Below are positions 12,380 through 13,735 of a stretch of DNA of 13,735 bases, piece after piece. The DNA is from Desulfonatronaceae bacterium UBA663. Its GTDB lineage: Bacteria > Desulfobacterota > Desulfovibrionia > Desulfovibrionales > Desulfonatronaceae. Under the pieces are notes generated by a model. It worked only from the letters and a program-made list of their open reading frames with translations. It was not told the origin of the DNA and made no database searches. Position 1 is the stretch's first letter; every line of letters starts with the position of its first letter. The stretch spans positions 1,234-14,968 of the forward strand of contig DBNV01000115.1 of assembly GCA_002299865.1 (NCBI GenBank), in the 5' to 3' direction. The position numbers and the translations under genes were made by a program.

Positions 12380-13554
12380 GTGGAGCAAGCAAGCCCGTCC
12401 AAGGGCCCGACGTGGCCCGGTTTTCTTTCGCCGACAAGGGCGCAGGCGTCGAGAGCCTGCATGCCTTGAGCACGGAGGATAAGGAGCGTCTGCTCATGTC
12501 CGGTGTGGACCTGGATCAGGCTGGCCGCAGCGGGACGTACTTGCAGGTGGACTACAGGAGCGTGCACTGCGACACTTGCGACCCGAACGTGGAAATTATG
12601 GACATCACCAAGGCCCTGGAAAAATACGACGGCCTGCTCGAGTACTTCTGGAAGGCCGTGAACAAAAATCAGGACGACTTTACCCGCCTGGCGGCCGGAC
12701 AAGGGCTGCACGGCGGATACTTCATCAGGGCCAAGGCCGGGATGAAGATCGCCGAGCCGGTGCAGTCCTGTCTGTTCATCAAGGGCGAGGCCGTGGCCCA
12801 GAACGTGCACAACATCATCATTGTCGAGGAAGGGGCCGAACTGCATGTCATCACCGGGTGCGCCACCGCTCATGGCAAGCAATCGGCTCTGCACCTGGGT
12901 ATTTCCGAAATCTACATTAAAAAGGGCGGCAAATTGACCTTCACCATGATCCACAACTGGGGTGAAAAGGTCATGGTCCGGCCGCGCACCGTGGGGGTGG
13001 TGGAGGAGGACGGCGCTTTTCAGAACAATTACGTGCTGCTCAAGCCGGTGGAGTCGGTCCAGTCCTACCCCACCATCCACCTCAACGGTCCCAGGGCCGT
13101 GGCCCGCTTCAACTCTGTTATCGTGGCGCCGACGGGCTCCCTGGTGGATACAGGCAACCGCATCTTCCTCAACGCGCCGGAGACCCGTGGAGAAATCATC
13201 TCCCGGACCATCACCACCGGCGGTAAGATCATCGCCCGCGGGCACATCATCGGCAACAGCGTCCCGGCTAAGGGCCATCTGGAATGCAAGGGCCTGATCC
13301 TGGGCAACGGAGTGATTCACGCCATCCCGGAATTGGAAGGCACGGTGTCCGGGGTGGAACTGTCTCACGAGGCCGCTGTGGGCAAGATCGCCCAGGAGGA
13401 GATCGAATACCTGATGGCCCGCGGGCTGGACGAGGAGGAAGCCACTTCCACCATTGTGCGCGGCTTCCTGAATGTGGAGATCATGGGACTGCCTGAAAAA
13501 CTTCACAAGACCATCGAGAAAACCATTCAGGAGTCTGAAAAGGACATGTTTTAG
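12367..13554 (+). CDS. sufB: Fe-S cluster scaffold SufB/SufD family protein (SmsB-like)
   Basis: Scaffold partner of SufC for Fe-S cluster assembly. The 395-residue protein has the SufB/D beta-helix core from about 115 to 320 (YFIRAKAGMKIAEP, VHNIIIVEEGAELHVITGC, YPTIHLNGPRAVARFNSVIVA) and the C-terminal helical SufC-contact domain (LSHEAAVGKIAQEEIEYLMARGL, EEATSTIVRGFL). Cys307 in LECKGLILG lies where E. coli SufB has its essential Cys405, and HEA (334-336) matches the conserved LEHEA element. Additional cysteines are Cys68 and Cys71 near the N-terminus and Cys165. It is shorter than E. coli SufB and lacks its long N-terminal domain. ATG 12367 has AAGGAG at eight bases and overlaps the sufC end. 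No sufA, sufD, sufS or sufE is adjacent. A strong terminator follows 32 bp after the stop. Confidence 0.92.
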   Translation: MSEVGGASKPVQGPDVARFSFADKGAGVESLHALSTEDKERLLMSGVDLDQAGRSGTYLQVDYRSVHCDTCDPNVEIMDITKALEKYDGLLEYFWKAVNKNQDDFTRLAAGQGLHGGYFIRAKAGMKIAEPVQSCLFIKGEAVAQNVHNIIIVEEGAELHVITGCATAHGKQSALHLGISEIYIKKGGKLTFTMIHNWGEKVMVRPRTVGVVEEDGAFQNNYVLLKPVESVQSYPTIHLNGPRAVARFNSVIVAPTGSLVDTGNRIFLNAPETRGEIISRTITTGGKIIARGHIIGNSVPAKGHLECKGLILGNGVIHAIPELEGTVSGVELSHEAAVGKIAQEEIEYLMARGLDEEEATSTIVRGFLNVEIMGLPEKLHKTIEKTIQESEKDMF

Positions 13555-13585
13555 GGGGCAATGACGTTTTTAAGGCCCGGTTTGC

Positions 13586-13619
13586 AAGGCGCACCTTTTC
13601 GGAGGTGCGCCTTTCTTTT
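13586..13619 (+). terminator. Intrinsic terminator of sufCB
   Basis: AAGGCGCACCT (13586-13596) and AGGTGCGCCTT (13603-13613) form a perfect 11-bp stem around a six-base TTTCGG loop, followed by the T-rich tail TTCTTTT. It lies 32 bp after the sufB stop and is the clearest terminator in the window. Confidence 0.92.
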
Positions 13620-13735
13620 GGCCCTGGCGGGCGCAATTTTCATCTAGGGTCATGACTAGAACAAAAGGCCTCAAAAATGAAATGGAACCAAGTCTAGCAA
13701 CAGATTAAACGATCAAGGAAAACTTGTCAAGAAGG

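Noticed and set aside
12283..13506. Long antisense open frame across sufB (407 codons)
   Set aside because: It mirrors the sufB reading frame in GC-rich DNA, is His/Gly/Asp-rich without motifs, and has no independent ribosome site that I could see.

Overview
The window is gene-dense, GC-rich bacterial chromosome with no tRNA, rRNA, CRISPR array or recognisable transposase. The gene content (agmatine-to-putrescine genes between lipA and lipB, a two-gene SufC/SufB-type Fe-S assembly unit, an endonuclease-type MutL) and general composition suggest an anaerobic deltaproteobacterium, most likely of the Desulfovibrionales. That placement is an inference from protein flavour, not a measurement.

Layout, left to right. 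Positions 56-4376 (+): glyceraldehyde-3-phosphate dehydrogenase, mutL and rtcB, closely spaced and probably co-transcribed. Positions 4377-4601: an intergenic stretch with a likely rtcB terminator and an inverted, slightly diverged copy of the last 27-29 codons of mutL. Positions 4602-5393 (+): a ZIP-family metal transporter (zupT). Positions 5394-5545: a promoter-like sequence and a terminator-like hairpin. Positions 5546-10447 (+): a small double-CxxC protein, lipA, N-carbamoylputrescine amidase (aguB), agmatine deiminase (aguA), a frame-disrupted lipB, and a lipoprotein FKBP-type prolyl isomerase. Positions 10448-10706: a convergent intergenic region with short palindromes and a 14-bp tandem repeat. 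Positions 10707-11375 (-): ribulose-phosphate 3-epimerase (rpe). Positions 11376-11614: a divergent rpe/sufC region holding a tandem 9-mer, four regularly spaced perfect hairpins and two 12-bp palindromes over a candidate promoter. Positions 11615-13554 (+): sufC and sufB, overlapping by 13 bp and closed by a strong intrinsic terminator. Positions 13620-13735: nothing recognised.

How the genes fit together. gap and rpe are central carbon metabolism. lipA and lipB make protein-bound lipoate from octanoyl-ACP. LipA is a two-cluster radical-SAM enzyme, so it depends on Fe-S assembly of the kind SufC/SufB provide. AguA and AguB together turn agmatine into putrescine. MutL (mismatch repair) and RtcB (RNA ligation/repair) are neighbours without a known joint pathway.

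The parts most worth a second look are the inverted mutL 3'-end duplication that brackets rtcB, the one-base frame break in an otherwise intact lipB, and the hairpin array between rpe and sufC. I did not find a convincing novel multi-gene system; the unexplained signals are mostly non-coding or structural.
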